Source: Hydractinia symbiolongicarpus
Taxonomy: Eukaryota > Cnidaria > Hydrozoa > Anthoathecata > Hydractiniidae
Direction: 5' to 3'
NCBI RefSeq assembly: GCF_029227915.1
Contig: NC_079888.1
Span: 186,001-250,000 of the forward strand
Length of the DNA: 64,000 nucleotides
Position numbers and translations under genes: made by a program
Shown: positions 28,145 through 41,013 of the stretch, piece by piece
How positions within the stretch are numbered: the first letter of the stretch is position 1
Layout: each line of letters starts with the position of its first letter
The notes under the pieces: generated by a model
Told to the model about the DNA's origin: nothing
Databases searched by the model: none
Seen by the model: only the letters and a program-made list of their open reading frames with translations

Positions 28145-31100
28145 TTCCGATATTACTAAGTTGTATCGCTTTTAAAAGTGAAACGATTGACTGTGGGACT
28201 TAATTGGCCTGATTTTGGACTGTGATCTTATAAATGTGATAAATGAGCCAATTGGACTCCAAGGAATGACAATCTTTTTAATTTGACATGATTGCCGAAA
28301 CTTAGCGATTACACTGGACCCTGTGGTAACGCTTCATTTAAAAATTTTGATAAATAAGTCACTTTAGACTGTGGGACCAATCCTATCCGTTAGTTCACGC
28401 TGAAGAAATAGAGACAGTTTCAAAAACTACATTTCATTGTCTTTTTAGCGGTGTCAATCCGTTTGAGTTACAACGGTTGCGTCACATATTCGTACCAACA
28501 TGTATTTAGTGATTTTGTTCCGATATCACTAAGTTGTATCGCTTTTAACGGTGAACCGATTGACTGTGGGACTTAGTTGAAATGATTCTGGACTGTGACC
28601 TGGTAAATGTGATAAATGAGCCAATTGGACTCCAAGGAATGACATTCTTCTTAATTTGACAGGATTAATGAAACTCAGCGATTACACTGGGCGGTGTGGT
28701 AGTGCTTCATTTAAAAATTAAGATTAATAAGTCATTTTTTACTGTGGGACCAATCATAGCCGTTAGTTCACGCTGAAGTAATAAAGACAGTTTCAAAAAC
28801 TACATTTCATTGTCTTTTTAACGATGTCAATCCGTTTGAGTTACAACGGTTGCGTCACATATTCGTACCAACATGTATTTAGTGATTTTGTTCCGATATT
28901 ACTAAGTTGTATCGCTTTTAAAAGTGAAACGATTGACTGTGGAATTAATTGATCTGTTTCTGGACTGTGACCTTATAAATGTGATAAATGAGCCAATTGA
29001 ACTCCAAGAAATAACATTCTTTTTAATTTGACATGATTGCCGGAACTCAGCGATTACACTGGACCCTGTGGTAGCGCTTTATTTAAAAATTTCGATAAAT
29101 AAGTCATTTTTTACTGTGGGACCAATCCTATCCGTTAGTTCACGCTGAAGAAATAGAGACAGTTTTAAAAACTACCTTTCATTGACTTTCTAACGGTGTC
29201 AATCCGTTTGACTTACAACGGTTGCTTCACTTATTCGAACCAACATGTATTTAGCGATTTTTTCCGATATTACTAAGTTGTATCGCTTTTAAAAGTGAAA
29301 CGATTGAATGTGGGACTTAATTGGACTGATTTTGAACTGTGATCTTATAAATGTGATAAATGAGCCAATTGGACTCCAAGGAATGACAATCTTCTTAATT
29401 TGACATGATTGCCGGAACTCAGCGATTACACTGGACCCTGTGGTAACGCTTCATTTAAAAATTTCGATAAATAAGTCACTTTAGACTGTGGGACCAATCC
29501 TATCCGTTAGTTCACGCTGAAGAAATAGAGACAGTTTCAAAAACTACATTTCATTGTCTTTTTAGCAGTGTCAATCCGTTTGAGTTACAACGATTGCGTC
29601 ACATATTCGTACCAACATGTATTTAGTGATTTTGTTCCGATATTACTAAGTTGTATCGCTTTTAACTGTGAACCGATTGACTGTGGGACTTAGTTGAAAT
29701 GATTGTGGACTGTGACCTGGTAAATGTGATAAATGAGCCAATTGGACTCCAAGGAATGACATTCTTCCTAATTTGACAGGATTAATGAAACTCAGCGATT
29801 ACACTGGGCGGTTTGGTAGTGCTTCATTTAAAAATTAAGATTAATAAGTCATTTTTTACTGTGGGACCAATCCTATCTGTTATTTCACGCTGAAGAAATA
29901 GAGACAGTTTCAAAAACTGCATTTCATTGACTTTCCAACGGTGTCAATCCGTTTGACTTACAACGGTTGCTTCACATATTCGAACCAACATGTATTTAGC
30001 GATTTTTTCCAATATTACTAAGTTGTATTGCTTTTAAAAGTGAAACGATTGACTGTGGGACTTAATTGGACTGATTGTGGACTGTGATCTTATAAATGTG
30101 ATAAATGAGCCAATTGGACTCCAAGGAATTACAATCTTCTTAAATTGACATGATTGTCGGAACTCAGCGATTACACTGGACCCTGTGGTAGCGCTTCATT
30201 TAAAAATTTCGATAAATAAGTCATTTTTTACTGTGGGACCAATCCTATCCGTTAGTTCACGCTGAAGAAATAGAGACAATTTCAAAAACTACATTTCATT
30301 GTCTTTTTAACGGTGTCAATCCGTTTGAGTTACAACATTGCGTCACATATTCGTACCAACATGTATTTAGTGATTTTGTTCCGATATTACTAAGTTGTAT
30401 CGCTTTTAACGGTGAACCGATTGACTGTGGGACTTAGTTGAAATGATTCTGGACTGTGACCTGATAAAAGTGACAAATGAGCCAATTGAACTCCAAGAAA
30501 TAACATTCTTTTTAACTCGACATAATTGCTGGATCTCAGCGATTACACTGGACCCTGTGGTAGCGCTTTATTTAAAAATTTCGATAAATAAGTCATTTTT
30601 TACTGTGGGACCAATCCTATCCGTTAGTTCACGCTGAAGAAATAGAGACAGTTTCAAAAACTACATTTCATTGTCTTTGTAACGGTGCAATCCGTTTAAG
30701 TTACAACGGTTGCGTCACATATTCGTACCAACATGTATTTAGTGATTTTGTTCCGATATTACTAAGTTGAATCGCTTTTAACGGTGAACCGATTAACTGT
30801 GGGACTTAGTTCAACTGATTCTGGACTGTGACCTGATAAATGTGATAAATGAGCCAATTGGACTCCAAGGAATGAAATTCTTCTTAATTTGACAGGATTA
30901 ATGAAACTCAACGATTACACTGGGCGCCGTGGTAGTGCTTCATTTAAAAATTAAGATTAATAAGTCATTTTTTACTGTGGGACCAATCCTAGCCGTTAGT
31001 TCACGCTGAAGAGATAGAGACTGTTTCAAAAACTACATTTCATTGTCTTTCTAACGGTGGCAATCCGTTTGAGTTACAACGGTTGCGTCACATATTCGTA

Positions 31101-32270
31101 CCATAATGTATTTAGTGATTATGTTCCGATATTACTAAGTTGTATCGCTTTTAAAAGTGAAACGATTGACTGTGGGACTTAGTTGAACTGATTCTGGACT
31201 GTGGCCTGATAAAGGTGATAAATGAGCCATTTGGACTCCAAGGAATGACAATCTTCTTAATTTGACAATATTGCTGGAACTCAGCGATTACACTGGACCC
31301 TGCGGTAGCGCTTCATTTAAAACTTTAGATAAATAAGTCATTTTTTACTGTGGGACCTATCCTAGCCGTTAGTTCACGCTGAAGAAATAGAGACAGTTTC
31401 GAAAACAACCTTTCATTGACTTTCTAACTGTGTCAATCCGTCTGAGTTACAACGGTTGCTTCACATATTCGTATCAACATGTATTTAGGGTTTTTTTCCG
31501 ATATTACTAAGTTGTATCGCTTTTAAAAGTGAAACGATTGACTGTGAGACTTAGTTGAAATGATTCTGGACTGTGACCTGATAAATGTGATAAATGAGCC
31601 AATTGAACTCCAAGAAATAACATTCTTTTTAACTCGACATGATTGCCGGAACTGAACGATTACACTGGACCCTGTGGTAGCGCTTCATTTAAAAATTTAG
31701 ATAAATAAGCCATTTTTTACTGTGGGACCAATCCTATCCGTTAGTTCACGCTGAAGAAATAGAGACATTTTCAAAAACTACATTTCATTGACTTTCTAAC
31801 GGTGTCAATCCGTTTGAGTTACAACGGTTGCGTCACATATTCGTACCAACATGTATTTAGCGATTTTTCCGATCTTACTAAGTTGTATCGCTTTTAAAAG
31901 TGAAACGATTGACTGTGGGACTTAATTGGACTGATTTTGAACTGTGATCTTATAAATGTGATAAATGAGCCAATTGGACTCCAAGGATTTACAATCTTCT
32001 TAATTTGACATGATTGCCGGAACTCAGCGATTACACTGGACCCTGTGGTAACGCTTCATTTAAAAATTTCGATAAATAAGTCATTTTTTACTGTGGGACC
32101 AATCCTATCCGTTATTTCACGCTGAAGAAATAGAGACAGTTTCAAAAACTGCATTTCATTGACTTTCTAACGGTGTCAATCCGTTTGAATTACAACGGTT
32201 GCGTCACATATTTGTACCAACATGTATTTAGTGATTTTGTTCCGATATTACTAAGTTGTATCGCTTTTAA
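28145..32270. repeat. 12-mer HOR (4,467 bp), copy B
   Basis: Unit starts are 28,326, 28,699, 29,071, 29,443, 29,816, 30,188, 30,560, 30,932, 31,305, 31,677 and 32,048. The copy follows copy A unit for unit and stops about one unit early. At 32,271 the sequence switches from the expected 'ttttaaaagtg' to 'ttttaacggtg'. It then continues with 'gtggaattaattgatctg', which belongs to the unit near 24,470 and 28,930. The joint therefore skips ahead to another part of the HOR. The very low divergence from copy A implies a recent duplication or active homogenisation. Confidence 0.92.
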
Positions 32271-34802
32271 CGGTGAACCGATTGACTGTGGAATTAATTG
32301 ATCTGTTTCTGGACTGTGACCTTATAAATGTGATAAATGAGCCAATTGAACTCCAAGAACTAACATTCTTTTTAACTCGACATGATTGCCGGAACTCAGC
32401 GATTACACTGGACCCTGTGGTAGCGCTTTATTTAAAAATTTCGATAAGTAAGTCATTTTTTACTGTGGGACCAATCCTATCCGTTAGTTCACGCTGAAGA
32501 AATAGAGACAGTTTTGAAAACTACCTTTCATTGACTTTCTAACGGTGTCAATCCGTTTGACTTACAACGGTTGCTTCACATATTCGAATCAACATGTATT
32601 TAGCGATTTTTTCCAATATTACTAAGTTGTATTGCTTTTAAAAGTGAAACGATTGACTGTGGGACTTAATTGAACTGATTGTGGACTGTGATCTTATAAA
32701 TGTGATAAATGAGCCAATTGGACTCCAAGGAATTACAATCTTCTTAAATTGACATGATTGTCGAAACTCAGCGATTACACTGGACCCTGTGGTAGCGCTT
32801 CATTTAAAAATTTCGATAAATAAGTCATTTTTTACTGTGGGACCAATCCTATCCGTTAGTTCACGCTGAAGAAATAGAGACAATTTCAAAAACTACATTT
32901 CATTGTCTTTTTAACGGTGTCAATCCGTTTGAGTTACAACATTGCGTCACATATTCGTACCAACATGTATTTAGTGATTTTGTTCCGATATTACTAAGTT
33001 GTATCGCTTTTAACGGTGAACCGATTGACTGTGGGACTTAGTTGAAATGATTCTGGACTGTGACCTGATAAAAGTGACAAATGAGCCAATTGAACTCCAA
33101 GAAATAACATTCTTTTTAACTCGACATAATTGCTGGATATCAGCGATTACACTGGACCCTGTGGTAGCGCTTTATTTAAAAATTTCGATAAATAAGTCAT
33201 TTTTTACTGTGGGACCAATCCTATCCGATAGTTCACGCTGAAGAAATAGAGACAATTTCAAAAACTACATTTCATTGTCTTTGTAACGGTGTCAATCCGT
33301 TTGACTTACAACGGTTGCTTCACATATTCGAACCAACATGTATTTAGCGATTTTTTCCAATATTACTAAGTTGTATTGCTTTTAAAAGTGAAACGATTGA
33401 CTGTGGGACTTAATTGGACTGATTGTGGACTGTGATCTTATAAATGTGATAAATGAGCCAATTGGACTCCAAGGAATTACAATCTTCTTAAATTGACATG
33501 ATTGTCGGAACTCAGCGATTACACTGGACGCTGTGGTAGCGCTTCATTTAAAAATTTCGATAAATAAGTCATTTTTTACTGTGGGACCAATCCTATCCGT
33601 TAGTTCACGCTGAAGAAATAGAGACAGTTTTGAAAACTACCTTTCATTGACTTTCTAACGGTGTCAATCCGTTTGACTTACAACGGTTGCTTCACATATT
33701 CGAATCAACATGTATTTAGCGATTTTTTCCAATATTACTAAGTTGTATTGCTTTTAAAAGTGAAACGATTGACTGTGGGACTTAATTGGACTGATTGTGG
33801 ACTGTGATCTTATAAATGTGATAAATGAGCCAATTGGACTCCAAGGAATTACAATCTTCTTAAATTGACATGATTGTCGAAACTCAGCGATTACACTGGA
33901 CCCTGTGGTAGCGCTTCATTTAAAAATTTCGATAAATAAGTCATTTTTTACTGTGGGACCAATCCTATCCGTTAGTTCACGCTGAAGAAATAGAGACAAT
34001 TTCAAAAACTACATTTCATTGTCTTTTTAACGGTGTCAATCCGTTTGAGTTACAACATTGCGTCACATATTCGTACCAACATGTATTTAGTGATTTTGTT
34101 CCGATATTACTAAGTTGTATCGCTTTTAACGGTGAACCGATTGACTGTGGGACTTAGTTGAAATGATTCTGGACTGTGACCTTATAAAAGTGACAAATGA
34201 GCCAATTGAACTCCAAGAAATAACATTCTTTTTAACTCGACATAATTGCTGGATATCAGCGATTACACTGGACCCTGTGGTAGCGCTTTATTTAAAAATT
34301 TCGATAAATAAGTCATTTTTTACTGTGGGACCAATCCTATCCGATAGTTCACGCTGAAGAAATAGAGACAATTTCAAAAACTACATTTCATTGTCTTTGT
34401 AACGGTGTCAATCCGTTTGACTTACAACGGTTGCTTCACATATTCGAACCAACATGTATTTAGCGATTTTTTCCAATATTACTAAGTTGTATTGCTTTTA
34501 AAAGTGAAACGATTGACTGTGGGACTTAATTGGACTGATTGTGGACTGTGACCTGATAAAAGTGACAAATGAGCCAATTGAACTCCAAGAAATAACATTC
34601 TTTTTAACTCGACATAATTGCTGGATATCAGCGATTACACTGGACCCTGTGGTAGCGCTTTATTTAAAAATTTCGAAAAATAAGTCATTTTTTACTGTGG
34701 GACCAATCCTATCCGTTAGTTCACGCTGAAGAAATAGAGACAATTTCAAAAACTACATTTCATTGTCTTTGTAACGGTGTCAATCCGTTTGAGTTACAAC
34801 GG
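32271..34802. repeat. 1,116-bp trimer HOR built from 12-mer fragments
   Basis: Unit starts are 32,420, 32,792, 33,164, 33,536, 33,908, 34,280 and 34,652. Units at 32,420-33,535 match those at 33,536-34,651 at a shift of 1,116 bp over roughly 32,460-33,430. Shared markers are 'gttttgaaaactacc', 'attcgaatcaac', 'gattgtcgaaactc', 'tggatatcagc' and 'ccgatagttcac'. The individual units resemble members of the 12-mer: 32,420 is like 24,604, 32,792 is like 25,721, and 33,164 is like 26,093. The block therefore looks like a collapsed third copy that was then locally re-amplified. Confidence 0.85.
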
Positions 34803-37800
34803 TTGCGTCACATATTCGTACCAACATGTATTTAGTGATTTTGTTCCGATATTACTAAGTTGAATCGCTTTTAACGGTGAACCGATTAACTGTGGGACTT
34901 AGTTCAACTGATTCTGGACTGTGACCTGATAAATGTGATAAATGAGCTAATTGAACTCCAAGGAATAAAATTCTTCTTAATTTGACAGGATTAATGAAAC
35001 TCAGCGATTACACTGGGCGCTGTGGTAGTGCTTCATTTAATAATTAAGATTAATAAGTCATTTTTTACTGTGGGACCAATCCTAGCCGTTAGTTCACGCT
35101 GAAGAAATAGAGACAGTTTCAAAAACTACATTTCATTGTCTTTTTAACGGTGGCAATCCGTTTGAGTTACAACGGTTGCGTCACATATTCGTACCATAAT
35201 GTATTTAGTGATTATGTTCCGATATTACTAAGTTGTAGCGGTTTTAAAAGTGAAACGATTGACTGTGGGACTTAATTGGACTGATTTGGGACTGTGATCT
35301 TATAAATGCGATAAATGAGCCAATTGGACTCCAAGGAATGACAATCTTCTTAATTTGACATGATTGCCGGAACTCAGCAATTACACTGGACCCTGTGGTA
35401 GCGCTTCATTTAAAAATTTCGATAAATAGTCATTTTTTACTGTGGGACCAATCCTATCCGTTAGTTCACGCTGAAGAAATAGAGACAGTTTCAAAAACTA
35501 CATTTCATTGTCTTTTTAACGGTGTCAATCCGTTTGAGTTACAACATTGCGTCACATATTCGTACCAACATGTATTTAGTGATTTTGTTCCGATATTACT
35601 AAGTTGTATCGCTTTTAACGGTGAACCGATTGACTGTGGGACTTAGTTGAAATGATTCTGGACTGTGACCTGATAAAAGTGACAAATGAGGCAATTGAAC
35701 TCCAAGAAATAACATTCTTTTTAACTCGACATAATTGCTGGATCTCAGCGATTACACTGGACCCTGTGGTAGCGCTTTATTTGAAAATTTCGATAAATAA
35801 GTCATTTTTTACTGTGGGACCAATCCTATCCGTTAGTTCACGCTGAAGAAATAGAGACAGTTTCAAAAACTACATTTCATTGTCTTTGTAACGGTGTCAA
35901 TCCGTTTGAGTTACAACGGTTGCGTCACATATTCGTACCAACATGTATTTAGTGATTTTGTTCCGATATTACTAAGTTGAATCGCTTTTAACGGTGAACC
36001 GATTAACTGTGGGACTTAGTTCAACTGATTCTGGACTGTGACCTGATAAATGTGATAAATGAGCCAATTGGACTCCAAGGAATGAAATTCTTCTTAATTT
36101 GACAGGATTAATGAAACTCAGCGATTGCACTGGGCGCTGTGGTAGTGCTTCATTTAAAAATTAAGATTAATAAGTCATTTTTTACTGTGGGACCAATCCT
36201 AGCCGTTAGTTCACGCTGAAGAAATAGAGACAGTTTCAAAAACTTCATTTCATTGTCTTTTTAACGGTGGCAATCCGTTTGAGTTACAACGGTTGCGTCA
36301 CATATTTGTACCATGATGTATTTAGTGATTATGTTCCGATATTACTAAGTTGTATCGCTTTTAAAAGTGAAACGATTGACTGTGGGACTTAATTGGACTG
36401 ATTTGGGACTGTGATCTTATAAATGTGATAAATGAGCCAATTGGACTCCAAGGAATGACAATCTTCTTAATTTGACATGATTGCCGGAACTCAGCGATTA
36501 CACTGGACCCTGTGGTAGCGCTTCATTTAAAAACTTCGATAAATAGTCATTTTTTACTGTGGGACCAATCCTATCCGTTAGTTCACGCTGAAGAAATAGA
36601 GACAGTTTCAAAAACTACATTTCATTGTCTTTTTAACGGTGTCAATCCGTTTGAGTTACAACTGTTGCGTCACATATTTGTACCAACATGTGTGTATTGA
36701 TTTTGTTCCGATATTGCTAAGTTGTATCGCTTTTAACGGTGAACCGATTGACTGTGGGACTTAATTGAACTGATTCTAGACTGTGACCTGCTATATGTGA
36801 TAAATGAGCCACTTGGTCTCCAAGGAATGACAATCTTCTTAATTTGACAAGATTGCTGGAACTCAGCGATTACACTGGACCCTGTGGTAGCGCTTCATTT
36901 AAAAATTTAGATAAATAAGTCATTTTTTACTGTTGGACCAATCCTATCCGTTAGTTCACGCTGAAGAAATAGAGACATTTTCAAAAACTACATTTCATTG
37001 ACTTTCTAACGGTGTCAATCCGTTTGAGTTACAACGGTTGCTTCACATATTTGTACCAACATGTATTTAGCGATTTTTCCGATCTTACTAAGTTGTATCG
37101 GTTTTAAAAGTGAAACAATTGACTGTGGGACTTAATTGAACTGATTCTGGACTGTGACCTTCTAAATGTGATAAATGAGCCAATTGGACTCCAAGAAATA
37201 ACATTCTTTTTAACTCGACATGATTGCCGGAACTCAACGATTACACTGGACCCTGTGGTAGCGCTTCATTTAAAAATTTAGATTAATAAGCGATTTTTTA
37301 CTGTGGGACCAATCCTATCCGATAGTTCACGCTGAAGAAATAGAGACAATTTCAAAAACTACATTTCATTGTCTTTGTAACGGTGTCAATCCGTTTGACT
37401 TAGAACGGTTGCTTCACATATTCGAACCAACATGTATTTAGCGATTTTTTCCAATATTACTAAGTTGTATTGCTTTTAAAAGTGAAACGATTGACTGTGG
37501 GACTTAATTGGACTGATTGTGGACTGTGATCTTATAAATGTGATAAATGAGCCAATTGGACTCCAAGGAATTACAATCTTCTTAAATTGACATGATTGTC
37601 GGAACTCAGCGATTACACTGGACGCTGTGGTAGCGCTTCATTTAAAAATTTCGATAAATAAGTCATTTTTTACTGTGGGACCAATCCTATCCGTTAGTTC
37701 ACGCTGAAGAAATAGAGACAATTTCAAAAACTACATTTCATTGTCTTTGTAACGGTGTCAATCTGTTTGAGTTACAACGGTTGCGTCACATATTCGTACC

Positions 37801-38524
37801 AACATGTATTTAGTGATTTTGTTCCGATATTACTAAGTTGAATCGCTTTTAACGGTGAACCGATTAACTGTGGGACTTAGTTCAACTGATTCTGGACTGT
37901 GACCTGATAAATGTGATAAATGAGCTAATTGAACTCCAAGGAATAAAATTCTTCTTAATTTGACAGGATTAATGAAACTCAGCGATTACACTGGGCGCTG
38001 TGGTAGTGCTTCATTTAATAATTAAGATTAATAAGTCATTTTTTACTGTGGGACCAATCCTAGCCGTTAGTTCACGCTGAAGAAATAGAGACAGTTTCAA
38101 AAACTACATTTCATTGTCTTTTTAACGGTGGCAATCCGTTTGAGTTACAACGGTTGCGTCACATATTCGTACCATAATGTATTTAGTGATTATGTTCCGA
38201 TATTACTAAGTTGTAGCGGTTTTAAAAGTGAAACGATTGACTGTGGGACTTAATTGGACTGATTTGGGACTGTGATCTTATAAATGCGATAAATGAGCCA
38301 ATTGGACTCCAAGGAATGACAATCTTCTTAATTTGACATGATTGCCGGAACTCAGCAATTACACTGGACCCTGTGGTAGCGCTTCATTTAAAAATTTCGA
38401 TAAATAGTCATTTTTTACTGTGGGACCAATCCTATCCGTTAGTTCACGCTGAAGAAATAGAGACAGTTTCAAAAACTACATTTCATTGTCTTTTTAACGG
38501 TGTCAATCCGTTTGAGTTACAACA
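34803..38524. repeat. 10-mer HOR (3,722 bp), copy A
   Basis: Unit starts are 35,025, 35,398, 35,769, 36,142, 36,515, 36,887, 37,258, 37,630, 38,003 and 38,376. The part 34,803-37,291 matches 38,525-41,013 at a shift of 3,722 bp, with about six differences seen by eye. The right third differs: 37,292-37,780 resembles 33.2-34.6 kb ('ccgatagttcac', 'gacgctgtgg'). The units at 38,003 and 38,376 are another copy of the dimer at 35,025-35,768. The unit at 35,398 reads 'gataaatagtcat', two bases shorter than the common 'gataaataagtcat'; this shifts the frame and opens the longest spurious frames here. Confidence 0.9.
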
Positions 38525-41013
38525 TTGCGTCACATATTCGTACCAACATGTATTTAGTGATTTTGTTCCGATATTACTAAGTTGAATCGCTTTTAACGGT
38601 GAACCGATTAACTGTGGGACTTAGTTCAACTGATTCTGGACTGTGACCTGATAAATGTGATAAATGAGCTAATTGAACTCCAAGGAATAAAATTCTTCTT
38701 AATTTGACAGGATTAATGAAACTCAGCGATTACACTGGGCGCTGTGGTAGTGCTTCATTTAATAATTAAGATTAATAAGTCATTTTTTACTGTGGGACCA
38801 ATCCTAGCCGTTAGTTCACGCTGATGAAATAGAGACAGTTTCAAAAACTACATTTCATTGTCTTTTTAACGGTGGCAATCCGTTTGAGTTACAACGGTTG
38901 CGTCACATATTCGTACCATAATGTATTTAGTGATTATGTTCCGATATTACTAAGTTGTAGTGGTTTTAAAAGTGAAACGATTGACTGTGGGACTTAATTG
39001 GACTGATTTGGCACTGTGATCTTATAAATGCGATAAATGAGCCAATTGGACTCCAAGGAATGACAATCTTCTTAATTTGACATGATTGCCGGAACTCAGC
39101 AATTACACTGGACCCTGTGGTAGCGCTTCATTTAAAAATTTCGATAAATAGTCATTTTTTACTGTGGGACCAATCCTATCCGTTAGTTCACGCTGAAGAA
39201 ATAGAGACAGTTTCAAAAACTACATTTCATTGTCTTTTTAACGGTGTCAATCCGTTTGAGTTACAACATTGCGTCACATATTCGTACCAACATGTATTTA
39301 GTGATTTTGTTCCGATATTACTAAGTTGTATCGCTTTTAACGGTGAACCGATTGACTGTGGGACTTAGTTGAAATGATTCTGGACTGTGACCTGATAAAA
39401 GTGACAAATGAGGCAATTGAACTCCAAGAAATAACATTCTTTTTAACTCGACATAATTGCTGGATCTCAGCGATTACACTGGACCCTGTGGTAGCGCTTT
39501 ATTTGAAAATTTCGATAAATAAGTCATTTTTTACTGTGGGACCAATCCTATCCGTTAGTTCACGCTGAAGAAATAGAGACAGTTTCAAAAACTACATTTC
39601 ATTGTCTTTGTAACGGTGTCAATCCGTTTGAGTTACAACGGTTGCGTCACATATTCGTACCAACATGTATTTAGTGATTTTGTTCCGATATTACTAAGTT
39701 GAATCGCTTTTAACGGTGAACCGATTAACTGTGGGACTTAGTTCAACTGATTCTGGACTGTGACCTGATAAATGTGATAAATGAGCCAATTGGACTCCAA
39801 GGAATGAAATTCTTCTTAATTTGACAGGATTAATGAAACTCAGCGATTGCACTGGGCGCTGTGGTAGTGCTTCATTTAAAAATTAAGATTAATAAGTCAT
39901 TTTTTACTGTGGGACCAATCCTAGCCGTTAGTTCACGCTGAAGAAATAGAGACAGTTTCAAAAACTACATTTCATTGTCTTTTTAACGGTGGCAATCCGT
40001 TTGAGTTACAACGGTTGCGTCACATATTTGTACCATGATGTATTTAGTGATTATGTTCCGATATTACTAAGTTGTATCGCTTTTAAAAGTGAAACGATTG
40101 ACTGTGGGACTTAATTGGACTGATTTGGGACTGTGATCTTATAAATGTGATAAATGAGCCAATTGGACTCCAAGGAATGACAATCTTCTTAATTTGACAT
40201 GATTGCCGGAACTCAGCGATTACACTGGACCCTGTGGTAGCGCTTCATTTAAAAACTTCGATAAATAGTCATTTTTTACTGTGGGACCAATCCTATCCGT
40301 TAGTTCACGCTGAAGAAATAGAGACAGTTTCAAAAACTACATTTCATTGTCTTTTTAACGGTGTCAATCCGTTTGAGTTACAACTGTTGCGTCACATATT
40401 TGTACCAACATGTGTGTATTGATTTTGTTCCGATATTGCTAAGTTGTATCGCTTTTAACGGTGAACCGAATGACTGTGGGACTTAATTGAACTGATTCTG
40501 GACTGTGACCTGCTATATGTGATAAATGAGCCACTTGGTCTCCAAGGAATGACAATCTTCTTAATTTGACAAGATTGCTGGAACTCAGCGATTACACTGG
40601 ACCCTGTGGTAGCGCTTCATTTAAAAATTTAGATAAATAAGTCATTTTTTACTGTTGGACCAATCCTATCCGTTAGTTCACGCTGAAGAAATAGAGACAT
40701 TTTCAAAAACTACATTTCATTGACTTTCTAACGGTGTCAATCCGTTTGAGTTACAACGGTTGCTTCACATATTTGTACCAACATGTATTTAGCGATTTTT
40801 CCGATCTTACTAAGTTGTATCGGTTTTAAAAGTGAAACAATTGACTGTGGGACTTAATTGAACTGATTCTGGACTGTGACCTTCTAAATGTGATAAATGA
40901 GCCAATTGGACTCCAAGAAATAACATTCTTTTTAACTCGACATGATTGCCGGAACTCAACGATTACACTGGACCCTGTGGTAGCGCTTCATTTAAAAATT
41001 TAGATTAATAAGC
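38525..41013. repeat. 10-mer HOR (3,722 bp), copy B (partial)
   Basis: Unit starts are 38,747, 39,120, 39,491, 39,864, 40,237, 40,609 and 40,980. The copy matches copy A until 41,014, where 'aataagcc' replaces the 'aataagcg' of 37,292 and the sequences part. Because 38,003-38,746 and 38,747-39,490 are themselves adjacent near-identical dimers (shift 744 bp), the junction between the two 10-mer copies is also a dimer duplication. Single differences from copy A include 'ctgatgaaatag' near 38,822, 'ttggcactg' near 39,009 and 'gaaccgaatg' near 40,466. Confidence 0.9.

Noticed and set aside
35395-35646. An 83-codon frame starting with GTG, also at 4,470, 39,117 and, shortened, at 36,512, 38,373 and 40,234
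   Set aside because: It opens only because a small deletion shifts the frame ('gataaatagtcat', or a shortened T-run at 4,473). It needs a GTG start, which is not expected in a eukaryotic satellite. It is a by-product of the repeat.
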